A stretch of 12,884 nt of DNA from Psychroflexus sp. (GTDB lineage Bacteria > Bacteroidota > Bacteroidia > Flavobacteriales > Flavobacteriaceae): the NCBI GenBank assembly GCA_003565575.1, contig PXBV01000355.1:1-12884 (forward strand), read 5' to 3'. How positions within the stretch are numbered: position 1 is the first letter of the stretch; every line of letters starts with the position of its first letter. Shown here one piece after another: positions 1 through 6,880 of the stretch. Both the position numbers and the translations under genes were made by a program. The notes under the pieces were generated by a model that saw nothing but the letters and a program-made list of their open reading frames with translations, ran no database searches and was not told where the DNA came from.

Positions 1-182
1 AATTTAGGTTCGCCAACGACGAGAGTATCGACAGATTCTGAAGAAATAATGCTTTTGAGCTCTTCCATCAGAATTCTGGTATCTACTGTTTTCAATCCAG
101 AGGCAATCATTTTCATTTCATCAGAAATGGCTATTCCTGTCCTTTTCATTCCAAAATCTAGGGCTAAAACTTTAGTTGGCAT
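1..182 (-). CDS. ruvX: RuvX/YqgF-family pre-16S rRNA nuclease (partial, N-terminus only)
   Basis: The first 60 codons of a minus-strand gene are present and the rest lies beyond the left edge. The protein begins MPTKVLALDFGMKRTGIAIS. The ALDFGxKRxGIAxSD block (residues 7-21) is the first RNase H-fold strand and acidic active-site region of the YqgF/RuvX family, with Asp9 as the expected first catalytic residue. The later VDTLVVGEPK segment matches the family's second conserved strand. Family members act in the cytosol and mature the 5' end of 16S rRNA; the older name is putative Holliday junction resolvase. The start is the only ATG that keeps the N-terminal motif, and an exact -7 promoter box sits just upstream. 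The gene is divergent from dapD. Identity is well supported although only about 40% of the usual ~135-140 residues is visible. Confidence 0.9.
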   Translation of the reverse strand, partial: MPTKVLALDFGMKRTGIAISDEMKMIASGLKTVDTRILMEELKSIISSESVDTLVVGEPK

Positions 183-198
183 AAACTTATTTATTCAG

Positions 199-206
199 CA
201 AAGATA
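199..206 (-). promoter_or_regulatory. -7 box for ruvX
   Basis: On the minus strand this reads TATCTTTG, an exact match to the Bacteroidota -7 element TAnnTTTG, 16 nt upstream of the ruvX ATG. I found no clear TTG -33 element at the right distance, so the call rests on the -7 box and its position. The implied leader is only a few nucleotides long. Confidence 0.5.
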
Positions 207-221
207 AGATACTCCAATCTA

Positions 222-251
222 TTTTGATTTTAAGCATAAACCTTATCTTCG
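222..251 (+). promoter_or_regulatory. Probable dapD promoter
   Basis: TTTTG (222-226) and TATCTTCG (244-251) are separated by 17 nt. The second box differs from TAnnTTTG at one base. It lies 15 nt before the dapD ATG, the close spacing also seen at other starts in this window. It does not overlap the opposing ruvX -7 box, so the intergenic gap is a compact divergent promoter region. Confidence 0.45.
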
Positions 252-266
252 CAAAAAAACTTAAAT

Positions 267-1082
267 ATGGAAGATTTAAAACAAAAAATACTAAAGGCTT
301 GGGATAACCGAGACTTACTTCAAGAGCAAGACACCATTGATGCCATAAGAACTGTCGTGTCAAAACTAGACAGTGGAGAATTGCGATGTGCAGAGCCAAC
401 TAAAGATGGATGGCAAGTCAACGAATGGGTAAAAAAAGGCGTTGTGCTTTATTTCCCTATCCAAAAAATGGAAACCTTAGAAGCTGGTATTTTTGAATAC
501 CATGACAAAATGCCACTTAAAAGAGGCTACAAAGAAAAAGGAATTCGAGTTGTACCCAACGCTGTAGCTAGGCACGGTGCTTACATATCAAGCGGAGTCA
601 TCATGATGCCGAGTTATGTCAACATTGGTGCGTATGTAGATGAAGGCACTATGGTAGATACTTGGGCAACTGTGGGAAGTTGTGCTCAAATTGGCAAGAA
701 CGTTCACTTATCTGGTGGCGTAGGTATAGGTGGAGTTTTAGAGCCACTGCAAGCTGCTCCTGTCATTATAGAAGATAATGCCTTTTTAGGATCAAGAAGT
801 ATTGTAGTAGAAGGGGTACGCGTAGAAAAAGAAGCCGTTCTTGGCGCTAATGTCGTGTTAACGGCTTCAACCAAAATTATAGACGTCACCGGTCCCGAAC
901 CTGTCGAAATGAAAGGCATTGTCCCATCAAGATCGGTGGTCATTCCTGGTAGTTATACCAAAAAATTCCCTGCTGGAGAATACAATGTGCCTTGCGCTCT
1001 TATCATAGGAAAACGAAAAGAAAGCACCAACAAGAAAACATCCTTGAATGATGCCTTGAGGACTTATGATGTAGCAGTGTAA
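267..1082 (+). CDS. dapD: 2,3,4,5-tetrahydropyridine-2,6-dicarboxylate N-succinyltransferase
   Basis: This cytosolic enzyme transfers succinyl from succinyl-CoA to tetrahydrodipicolinate, making N-succinyl-2-amino-6-ketopimelate in the succinylase route to meso-diaminopimelate (peptidoglycan) and lysine. The 271-residue protein is the usual DapD length (~270). It has an alpha-helical N-terminal domain (about 1-100, including WQVNEWVKKGVVLYFP) followed by a left-handed beta-helix of hexapeptide repeats (about 105-240). The family core is clear: VVPNAVARHGAYISSGVIMM, then MPSYVNIGAYVDEGTMVDTW, then GGVGIGGVLEPLQ and the EDNAFLGSRSIVVEGV repeat. The ATG at 267 is preceded by a close promoter. 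No other lysine gene is adjacent; the gene ends before a double-hairpin terminator and converges on a glycosyltransferase gene. Confidence 0.97.
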   Translation: MEDLKQKILKAWDNRDLLQEQDTIDAIRTVVSKLDSGELRCAEPTKDGWQVNEWVKKGVVLYFPIQKMETLEAGIFEYHDKMPLKRGYKEKGIRVVPNAVARHGAYISSGVIMMPSYVNIGAYVDEGTMVDTWATVGSCAQIGKNVHLSGGVGIGGVLEPLQAAPVIIEDNAFLGSRSIVVEGVRVEKEAVLGANVVLTASTKIIDVTGPEPVEMKGIVPSRSVVIPGSYTKKFPAGEYNVPCALIIGKRKESTNKKTSLNDALRTYDVAV

Positions 1083-1100
1083 GCCCGAAGCCCCACCTAG

Positions 1101-1148
1101 CCTCCCCTTTGGGGAGGCACAAAACCCCTCCTTAGGAGGGGTTTTGTG
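1101..1148. terminator. Tandem-hairpin, probably bidirectional terminator between convergent genes
   Basis: There are two perfect hairpins in a row. The first is CCTCCCC (1101-1107), loop TTT, GGGGAGG (1111-1117). The second has a 14-bp stem, CACAAAACCCCTCC (1118-1131), loop TTA, and its exact complement at 1135-1148. The A-run and T-run at the base of the GC-rich part let it work on either strand. It sits between the end of dapD and the end of the minus-strand glycosyltransferase gene. The GC-rich sequence stands out in an AT-rich region, and elements of the AAAACCCCTCC...GGAGGGGTTTT type are, from general knowledge, common between flavobacterial genes. Confidence 0.85.
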
Positions 1149-1216
1149 ATTTTAATTTCTAACGAGTTTCGGAATGAAAACATAGATTTTGAATTAAAAA
1201 TTCAAGTTCAATCCAA

Positions 1217-2044
1217 TTATTTTAATTGCCGAATTCCTTCAAGTGTTTGGGTACGCTTTATTTTCTTGGTTTGTTTTCTAATGTCATTATTTATTTTCCA
1301 AGCTGATTCATTTACATAACCTCTCTCATGTTCTAAGTGAACTACTATAGCAAAATAACGGACTCTCTTGGGTTTAATCCCAGAATTAATAAGACGTTCT
1401 CCAAACTCTCTATCCTGTCCTCCATACTGCATACGTTCATCAAAACCATTTATAGCCAAGATATCTTTCTTCCATCCAGAAGCATTTCCTCCATTCCAGG
1501 TTGGTTTTGTGGATGTAACGGTATTCAAAAGCTTAGAAATAGCATTGGTTTTTGTCAATTTCAAGTTTTTAAAACTAGACTTCAACCCTTTACTTTTTAA
1601 CCATTTTAAGTCAAAACATTTTTGATTTAAAATATCATCTTTAGTAATTAAATGTGAAACCTCCATACTTAGAGGGAAGTGACCTCCCGACAAAAAATAC
1701 TTATCTTGGCGATTATCTAAATGGGTTTTTACAAAATCTTGTCTAGGAATACAATCTCCATCTGTAAAGATCAAATAATCAGTTTCACTGGCTAAAATTG
1801 CTTTATTAAGTATCTCGCACTTTTGAAAACCATTATCTTCATGCCAAACATGTTTGATACTAAGTTTTGTCTCAGACTTCATAGCTCTTATTATGTCTGA
1901 TGTTTTATGATCGGAGCCATCATCTGCAACAATAATCTCAAAGTCTGAAACTGTCTGCACACTATAACCCCACAGCACTTTCTCCAGCCATTCTGGCGAG
2001 TTGTATGTGCTTATGATAACCGATATTTCTGGCACCTTAGTCAT
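1217..2044 (-). CDS. GT2-family glycosyltransferase with galactosyltransferase-type C-terminal motif
   Basis: This is a 275-residue GT-A fold glycosyltransferase. The N-terminal nucleotide-sugar domain starts ISVIISTYN and carries DDGS (41-44) and the metal-binding DGD motif in FTDGDCIP (93-100). Toward the C-terminus, WNGGNASGWKKD (183-194) and GGQDREF (208-214) correspond to the N-G-G-N and W-G-G-E-D type motifs of the Glyco_transf_7C region found in bacterial galactosyl- and related transferases. There is no signal peptide or membrane helix, so it should act on the cytosolic face of the inner membrane. The start lies 4 nt after the stop of the upstream kinase-like gene, so the two are almost certainly one transcript. 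Donor sugar and acceptor cannot be read from sequence. Pairing with a lipopolysaccharide-kinase-like gene suggests a lipid A-core or other surface glycan, which is inference. Confidence 0.88.
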   Translation of the reverse strand: MTKVPEISVIISTYNSPEWLEKVLWGYSVQTVSDFEIIVADDGSDHKTSDIIRAMKSETKLSIKHVWHEDNGFQKCEILNKAILASETDYLIFTDGDCIPRQDFVKTHLDNRQDKYFLSGGHFPLSMEVSHLITKDDILNQKCFDLKWLKSKGLKSSFKNLKLTKTNAISKLLNTVTSTKPTWNGGNASGWKKDILAINGFDERMQYGGQDREFGERLINSGIKPKRVRYFAIVVHLEHERGYVNESAWKINNDIRKQTKKIKRTQTLEGIRQLK

Positions 2045-2048
2045 GTGA

Positions 2049-2816
2049 TTAATTTTTCCAAAATTTGAGTTTCCGTTTCAGCTCCTTTTTCTTTTGAAAT
2101 TTCGACTTATAAGCAAGAGCAAACTCTTGCATTAAGTCAACAACTTCACCTTTAGGCTTCTGCATCAATTCTGCATAAGTTTCTCCCATCAATTGAATAA
2201 TAGCCGGGTTTATAGTCAAGCGTTCAAAATTTTTAATGCGTTCTAGGTAACTGAGTGTTTTAAACTTCATTCTATTTAAATCTACCAAATAAAATGCAAA
2301 ACCACCGTCTTCTCTCAATTCTACAAGGGTATTTCCCGCAGAATGATCCTGAAACCAGATATCATGTTCATGCATTTGAAACGTAAATTTTGCAAATGCT
2401 CTGATGATTTGATTCCGTTGCTCTATATTAGGGTGCTTTTCTAAGGTTCTAAAGGTAAAATCATAAGTTTGATGCATGCTTACATAATAACTTTCTTTGA
2501 TGCCCAAAGCAGAAAATTTTTCAAAAAAAGCTACTGGCTTGGGCGTGCCAATATTGCATTTCAAAAGCAATTGAGCGTGTTGAAATGATCGCTCTGCTTT
2601 AGATTTTCTCAATCTCCTATATACCAACCTATTTATAAGATTGGGAGTTTTGAAGCGTTTAATATTCAAGTGGGCACCTTCTATTTCTATCACTTTCAGC
2701 TCGTTACGAGAGCCTTTGTAGATGGTTGTTCCTTGTGAATCAAAATTAGTTATAAAACCAAAAATTTCTTCGCTTATGTGCTTAAATTCCTCAAGAATAT
2801 GAAAATAGTTCCCCAT
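2049..2816 (-). CDS. Lipopolysaccharide kinase-like protein (Kdo/WaaP family)
   Basis: This 255-residue protein has the layout of the small eukaryotic-like kinases that phosphorylate inner-core sugars (Kdo or heptose) of lipopolysaccharide. Visible motifs are a probable ATP-binding lysine in NIKRF (Lys53), the catalytic loop HEHDIWFQDHSAGNTLV (149-165; Asp157 base, Asn162 metal ligand), and a DFG-equivalent DLNR at 179-182. The positively charged RRLRKSKAE stretch (67-75) and the Lys-rich C-terminus (QKKKELKRKLKFWKN) fit binding at a negatively charged membrane surface. No signal peptide or membrane helix is seen. It is first in a two-gene minus-strand unit with a glycosyltransferase and divergent from another glycosyltransferase. 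The fold assignment is firm; the exact sugar phosphorylated is not known. Length is close to the KdkA size (~235-250). Confidence 0.85.
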   Translation of the reverse strand: MGNYFHILEEFKHISEEIFGFITNFDSQGTTIYKGSRNELKVIEIEGAHLNIKRFKTPNLINRLVYRRLRKSKAERSFQHAQLLLKCNIGTPKPVAFFEKFSALGIKESYYVSMHQTYDFTFRTLEKHPNIEQRNQIIRAFAKFTFQMHEHDIWFQDHSAGNTLVELREDGGFAFYLVDLNRMKFKTLSYLERIKNFERLTINPAIIQLMGETYAELMQKPKGEVVDLMQEFALAYKSKFQKKKELKRKLKFWKN

Positions 2817-2835
2817 ACATCAATTATAGTAAATG

Positions 2836-2867
2836 CAAATATACCTTTTCTATCAAGTTTACTTCAA
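2836..2867 (-). promoter_or_regulatory. Promoter of the kinase-glycosyltransferase unit
   Basis: The minus strand reads TATATTTG (2843 down to 2836), an exact TAnnTTTG box, with a TTG at 2867-2865 and a 21-nt spacer. The -7 box lies 19 nt upstream of the ATG at 2816. It should drive both minus-strand sugar genes. Confidence 0.55.
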
Positions 2868-2910
2868 TCATCAAAACAATTAAAACCAAAGAGAGTTTAA
2901 AAAGTTCAAT

Positions 2911-2918
2911 TACCTTTG
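2911..2918 (+). promoter_or_regulatory. -7 box for the WaaE-like glycosyltransferase gene
   Basis: TACCTTTG matches TAnnTTTG exactly and lies 42 nt upstream of the ATG at 2961. No convincing TTG occurs at the usual distance upstream, so only the -7 element is claimed. With the opposing box at 2836-2843 it makes this 144-nt gap a divergent promoter region. Confidence 0.45.
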
Positions 2919-2960
2919 CAACTTCTAACTCATGTAATTACACCTTAATAATTTTAATTT

Positions 2961-3719
2961 ATGATTCAAATATCTGCTGTAATTATCACTTTCAATGAAG
3001 AAGAACATCTAGAAAAATGTTTGAGTTCTTTGCAGCTGGTAGCTGATGAGATTGTTGTGGTAGACTCTCATTCTACAGACCAAACAGCAAACATTTGTAA
3101 GAAATATGGTGTGAAATTAATTTTGCAAAAATTTCTAGGCTATAAAGAACAAAAAAACTTTGCTATCTCTCAGGCTTCCTATGATTACATCTTGTCTTTG
3201 GATGGCGACGAAGCTTTATCTCCAGAGCTTGAAGAATCCATTTTAAAGCTGAAATCCAACTGGATTCATGATGGTTACGTCATGAACCGACGAAATAACT
3301 TTTATGGGCAATGGATCAACCACTCCAATTGGTATCCCGATAAAAAATTGAGACTTTTCAAAAAAGGCAAAGGAGAATGGAGAGGCATTAATCCGCATGA
3401 CTCTTATGAAGTATACAACCCAAAAAGCAAAGGATGGGTAAAAGGAGACTTACTGCACTGGGTGTTTAGAGATTATGCAGAACATAATCAAAAAATAGAT
3501 AAATTTTCCAGCATATCCGCAGCATCTTATCATGAATTAGGCATCCGCTCTTCCATTTTTAAAATCATTTATAGACCGAGTTGGGCTTTTCTAAAGTCCT
3601 ACATTTTTAAACGTGGCTTTTTAGACGGACTTAATGGGCTGGTGATTTGCATTCAGGCGTTCAATCTAACGTTTTTCAAGTATTTAAAGCTATATGAAAT
3701 TCAACAAAAAAAACATTGA
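2961..3719 (+). CDS. WaaE/LgtF-type family 2 glycosyltransferase
   Basis: This 252-residue GT2 enzyme resembles lipopolysaccharide inner-core glucosyltransferases of the WaaE/KdtX/LgtF group. The start ISAVIITFNEEEHLEKCLSS is the family's first strand and helix. VVVDSHSTDQT (32-42) is the nucleotide-binding loop, GYKEQKNFAI (60-69) the conserved segment after it, and SLDGDE (79-84) the metal-binding DxD site. RLFKKGKGEWRG (131-142) followed by PHD matches the acceptor-side motif. The last ~45 residues (RPSWAFLKSYIFKRGFLDG onward) are hydrophobic and aromatic and probably sit against the inner membrane. It is divergent from a lipopolysaccharide-kinase-like gene, so both may work on the same core oligosaccharide. 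The sugar transferred is unknown. Confidence 0.88.
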   Translation: MIQISAVIITFNEEEHLEKCLSSLQLVADEIVVVDSHSTDQTANICKKYGVKLILQKFLGYKEQKNFAISQASYDYILSLDGDEALSPELEESILKLKSNWIHDGYVMNRRNNFYGQWINHSNWYPDKKLRLFKKGKGEWRGINPHDSYEVYNPKSKGWVKGDLLHWVFRDYAEHNQKIDKFSSISAASYHELGIRSSIFKIIYRPSWAFLKSYIFKRGFLDGLNGLVICIQAFNLTFFKYLKLYEIQQKKH

Positions 3720-3761
3720 TGTGTATAGTAATTTATTCAAAAACAATAGTTTATAAAAACA

Positions 3762-4331
3762 ATGAAAGATCAAAAAGAAGTCATTCAAGAATGCATCAGC
3801 GTTTTAAAACGCGGTGGACTCCTCCTCTACCCTACTGATACAGTATGGGGTATTGGTTGTGATGCCACCAATGCCGAGGCCATTGATAAAATTTATAGAT
3901 TAAAGCAAAGACCTAATGATAAATCTTTGATTTGCTTGGTTTCGGATTTTAAAATGCTGAACCAATATGTGGAAGAAATTCCAGAAGTGGCCTATGATAT
4001 TTTAAAATATGCGGATAAGCCTACCACTATTATTTATCAAAATCCAATACGCGTAGCCACCAACTTGATTGCAGAGGATGATACGCTAGCCATTAGGGTG
4101 GTGAATGATATTTTCGCTAAAGAATTGGTAAGAAAATATAAAAAACCTATTGTTTCTACCTCTGCTAACATCAGTGGGCAAAACACTCCATCAAACTTTT
4201 TTGAAATCTCCAAAGAGATTTTAAAAGGCGTAGACTATGTTGTAAATTTGCATCAATCCAATAAAAACAAAAAACCATCTACAATCATCAAATTAGATTT
4301 AGACGGAAAAGTGAAAGTGATTAGAAAATAA
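3762..4331 (+). CDS. tsaC: L-threonylcarbamoyladenylate synthase (TsaC/Sua5/YrdC family)
   Basis: The enzyme makes threonylcarbamoyl-AMP from threonine, bicarbonate and ATP, the first step of t6A37 modification of tRNAs that read ANN codons. At 189 residues it is the short TsaC form, without the extra C-terminal Sua5 domain. Diagnostic motifs are GGLLLYPTDTVWGIGCDA (18-35), KIYRLKQRPNDKSL (43-56), the nucleotide-binding STSANISG (132-139) and PSTIIK (172-177). The gene ends 1 nt before the cca start, so the pair is very likely co-transcribed and possibly translationally coupled; both products act on tRNA. The 42-nt gap after the glycosyltransferase holds no exact -7 box, so readthrough from upstream is possible. 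Confidence 0.94.
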   Translation: MKDQKEVIQECISVLKRGGLLLYPTDTVWGIGCDATNAEAIDKIYRLKQRPNDKSLICLVSDFKMLNQYVEEIPEVAYDILKYADKPTTIIYQNPIRVATNLIAEDDTLAIRVVNDIFAKELVRKYKKPIVSTSANISGQNTPSNFFEISKEILKGVDYVVNLHQSNKNKKPSTIIKLDLDGKVKVIRK

Positions 4332-4332
4332 A

Positions 4333-5760
4333 ATGCTGAAAACATACTATCCAGAAGCCCTAGAACATCCTATTTATAAGATTATAGCAGAAGCCGCCGA
4401 AGATTTGGAGCTAGATACCTTTGCTATAGGCGGCGTGGTAAGAGACTTTTTTTTGAAACGTGGCAAAGCAAAAGACATTGATGTAGTAGCTATAGGAAGT
4501 GGGATTGAGCTAGCAAAAGCCGTCTCCAAAAAACTTCCAGGGAAACCGCCTGTAAAAGTCTTTAAAACCTACGGCACCGCTATGCTGAAAGTGTTTGATC
4601 TTGAAGTAGAGTTTGTGGGAGCAAGAAAAGAATCTTACTCTGAAGATAGTAGAAACCCAGAGGTTGAGCAAGGAACTTTAGAGGACGACCAAAACCGACG
4701 TGACTTTACCATCAATGCTTTAGCCTTGCAGCTAAACACTTCAGAATTTGGAAAACTCCTAGATCCTTTTGATGGCTTGCAGGATTTAGAAAAACAACTT
4801 CTCAAAACACCTCAAGATCCAGAAATCACCTTTTCTGACGATCCACTGCGAATGATGAGGGCTATTCGGTTTGCGACTCAACTCAATTTTGAAATTGAAT
4901 ATCAATCACTCAAAGCTATTCACGATAACGCAGCACGAATAGACATAGTGAGTAAAGAAAGAATTGTAACAGAGCTCAATAAAATTTTAGAAGCTAAGAA
5001 GCCCTCCTTTGGCTTCAAATTACTTCACGATACTAACCTACTACAACGCATCTTACCAGAGTTAACCAACTTAGAAGGTATAGACGAAATTGATGGCCAG
5101 AAGCATAAAGACAACTTTTGGCATACTCTAGAAGTGGTGGACAATATTTCTGAAGCCACAAACAACCTTTGGTTGCGCTGGGCTGCCCTTTTACATGACA
5201 TTGGCAAAGCACCTACCAAGCGCTTCCATAAAAAAATTGGCTGGACGTTTCATGGGCACGAGTTCAAAGGGTCCAAAATGGTATATCACATTTTTAAACG
5301 TTTAAAAATGCCCTTAAACGACAAAATGAAGTTTGTCCAAAAATTGGTTTTACTAAGCTCCAGGCCTATCGCTATAGTAGATGAGCATGTTACAGATTCT
5401 GCAGTAAGACGTCTGGTGCACGATGCTGGTGAGGATTTGGAAGACCTAATGACACTTTGTGAAGCAGACATTACTACCAAAAACCCGAAACGATACCAGA
5501 AATACCATAATAATTTTAAACTAGTAAGAGAGCGAATTCTTGAAGTAGAAGAACGAGATAAAATCAGAAACTTTCAGCCCCCAGTATCTGGAAATGAAAT
5601 TATGCAAACCTTTAATATAAAGCCTTGCCAAGCTGTAGGAGAAATAAAAGCTAAAATTAAAAATGCCATCTTGGATGGTGTCATCCCAAACAACTATGAT
5701 GCTGCCTATGCGTTTATGCTTGAAGAAGGAAAAGCTTACGGTTTTCAAAAACAAGACTAA
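4333..5760 (+). CDS. cca: CCA-adding tRNA nucleotidyltransferase with HD domain
   Basis: This class II nucleotidyltransferase adds or repairs the 3' CCA end of tRNAs. In order, the 475-residue protein shows the GGVVRD motif (33-38), the metal-binding DxD in KDID (47-50), RRDFTINALAL (122-132), which holds the conserved RRDF element, and the DPLRMMRAIRFA segment (170-181). A C-terminal HD-domain region follows, with LLHDIGK (His288-Asp289) and WTFHGHE (304-310), the usual HD phosphohydrolase ligands. The HD region is standard in many bacterial CCA enzymes and may give 2',3'-cyclic phosphatase or nuclease activity. The tRNA-Arg gene in this window lacks an encoded CCA, consistent with a need for this enzyme. 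Whether it adds all three bases or only part of CCA cannot be told from motifs alone. Confidence 0.94.
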   Translation: MLKTYYPEALEHPIYKIIAEAAEDLELDTFAIGGVVRDFFLKRGKAKDIDVVAIGSGIELAKAVSKKLPGKPPVKVFKTYGTAMLKVFDLEVEFVGARKESYSEDSRNPEVEQGTLEDDQNRRDFTINALALQLNTSEFGKLLDPFDGLQDLEKQLLKTPQDPEITFSDDPLRMMRAIRFATQLNFEIEYQSLKAIHDNAARIDIVSKERIVTELNKILEAKKPSFGFKLLHDTNLLQRILPELTNLEGIDEIDGQKHKDNFWHTLEVVDNISEATNNLWLRWAALLHDIGKAPTKRFHKKIGWTFHGHEFKGSKMVYHIFKRLKMPLNDKMKFVQKLVLLSSRPIAIVDEHVTDSAVRRLVHDAGEDLEDLMTLCEADITTKNPKRYQKYHNNFKLVRERILEVEERDKIRNFQPPVSGNEIMQTFNIKPCQAVGEIKAKIKNAILDGVIPNNYDAAYAFMLEEGKAYGFQKQD

Positions 5761-5803
5761 AGTTTTTAAAAACTCCCAAAATAAAGTTGTAAACTGGTAA
5801 ATT

Positions 5804-5836
5804 TTTGGTTCATCTAGTCCATAAAAATTATCTTTG
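5804..5836 (+). promoter_or_regulatory. ctaA promoter
   Basis: TTTG (5804-5807) and an exact TATCTTTG box (5829-5836) are 21 nt apart. The expected transcription start is near 5843, which leaves only about 8-10 nt before the GTG at 5852. The position of this box argues against the in-frame TTG at 5834, which is the last three bases of the -7 element itself. Confidence 0.6.
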
Positions 5837-5851
5837 CTTAAAATTAAAATC

Positions 5852-6880
5852 GTGTTTAGAAAATCGATAAAAGCGTCTATTATTATCATTTACCTTGTCA
5901 TAATAGCTGGCGCTGTGGTAAGAATGACGGGAAGTGGTATGGGTTGTCCAGACTGGCCAAAATGTTTTGGTTACTACATTCCTCCTACCGAGGAAAGTCA
6001 GCTAGAATGGGCTCCAAACCACGAGTATTTTAAAGGTCAAGTCATCATTGTAGATAAGTCTTTAAAAGTAGCCAAAGAGGCTTTTACCTCAACTACAAGT
6101 TTTGATCAGTCGCACTGGAATACTTATGATAAACACGATTATGCAGAATTTAACGCCGCACATACTTGGATTGAGTATATCAACAGGCTCCTAGGCGCAT
6201 TATCTGGTTTGGCTATTTTGATTATGACAATTTCCTCCTTTGGGCAATGGAAAAGAAATAAAAAACTAACTTTACTATCCATTGCTAGTTTGATTTTGTT
6301 ACTCTTTCAAGCATGGTTGGGTGCAACAGTAGTTTACTCTGTTCTTTCTCCTGTACGTATTACCATTCATATGATAGTCGCCTTGATTTTAGTAGCACTA
6401 CTCATCTATCTTCTCAAAGCCTCTTCAACAGAAGAAACTAAGATGCAAAGCACTTTTACCTTCAGAAATTTATTAATAGCGGCCTCTGTTTTAAGTTTAA
6501 TACAAATTGCCATGGGAACACAAGTAAGACAATTTGTAGATGAACAAATCAAAACCTTTGGCTACGACAAGTCCGTCTGGCTAGAAAACCCAAACCTCAC
6601 CTTCTATGCCCACAGGTCGTTTTCCATACTTGTGGTTTTAGTCAATGCTGGTATTTGGTGGCTTAACCGGAAACGGAATTTAGGCTTTACACTCACCAAC
6701 TGGATGATGCTCGTTCTACTTATAGAAGTAGGTTCTGGAATTGCCATGTACTACTTAGACTTTCCATTTCTCACTCAGCCTTTACATTTAGTCTTCGCCG
6801 CCTTGCTATTCGGTATACAATTTTATATCTTAATGCAAAGTTTTGAAGCCAAACGCATTACAAAAATTAACAACGTATGA
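5852..6880 (+). CDS. ctaA: Heme A synthase (COX15/CtaA family)
   Basis: This inner-membrane enzyme oxidises the C8 methyl of heme O to give heme A for aa3-type cytochrome oxidase. From the GTG start there are 342 residues and about eight hydrophobic segments. The first ends in the strongly conserved VIIAGAVVRMTGSGMGCPDW. The cysteine pair C32/C39 has the same spacing as the loop cysteines of Bacillus CtaA. Four heme-ligand-type histidines are present: H104 (HTWIEYINRLLG), H173 (ITIHM), H254 (YAHRSFS) and H312 (QPLHLV). The open frame extends upstream to a TTG at 5834, but that codon lies inside the promoter -7 box, so GTG 5852 is preferred; the next ATG falls within the conserved MTGSG motif. 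No cytochrome oxidase subunit or heme O synthase gene is adjacent. The stop overlaps the next start by 4 nt (ATGA). Confidence 0.92.
   Translation: MFRKSIKASIIIIYLVIIAGAVVRMTGSGMGCPDWPKCFGYYIPPTEESQLEWAPNHEYFKGQVIIVDKSLKVAKEAFTSTTSFDQSHWNTYDKHDYAEFNAAHTWIEYINRLLGALSGLAILIMTISSFGQWKRNKKLTLLSIASLILLLFQAWLGATVVYSVLSPVRITIHMIVALILVALLIYLLKASSTEETKMQSTFTFRNLLIAASVLSLIQIAMGTQVRQFVDEQIKTFGYDKSVWLENPNLTFYAHRSFSILVVLVNAGIWWLNRKRNLGFTLTNWMMLVLLIEVGSGIAMYYLDFPFLTQPLHLVFAALLFGIQFYILMQSFEAKRITKINNV

Noticed and set aside
704..943. Antisense open frame inside dapD
   Set aside because: It lies fully within a clear dapD gene and its translation has no recognisable domain; it is a shadow of the dapD codons.
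1189..1205. TTGAATT-AAA-AATTCAA inverted repeat after the glycosyltransferase stop
   Set aside because: AT-only type stem with no T-tract on the minus strand; the strong hairpins at 1101-1148 explain termination better.
1337..1625. Plus-strand frames opposite the glycosyltransferase gene
   Set aside because: The minus-strand frame has full GT2 motifs; the plus frames have none.
5761..5774. AGTTTTTAAAAACT palindrome right after the cca stop
   Set aside because: A perfect 14-bp palindrome without loop, GC content or T-tract; too weak to call a terminator.
5521..5889. 122-codon minus-strand frame covering the cca end and ctaA start
   Set aside because: It overlaps two well-supported genes and the ctaA promoter; the Phe/Ile/Ser-rich translation looks like antisense of AT-rich coding DNA.
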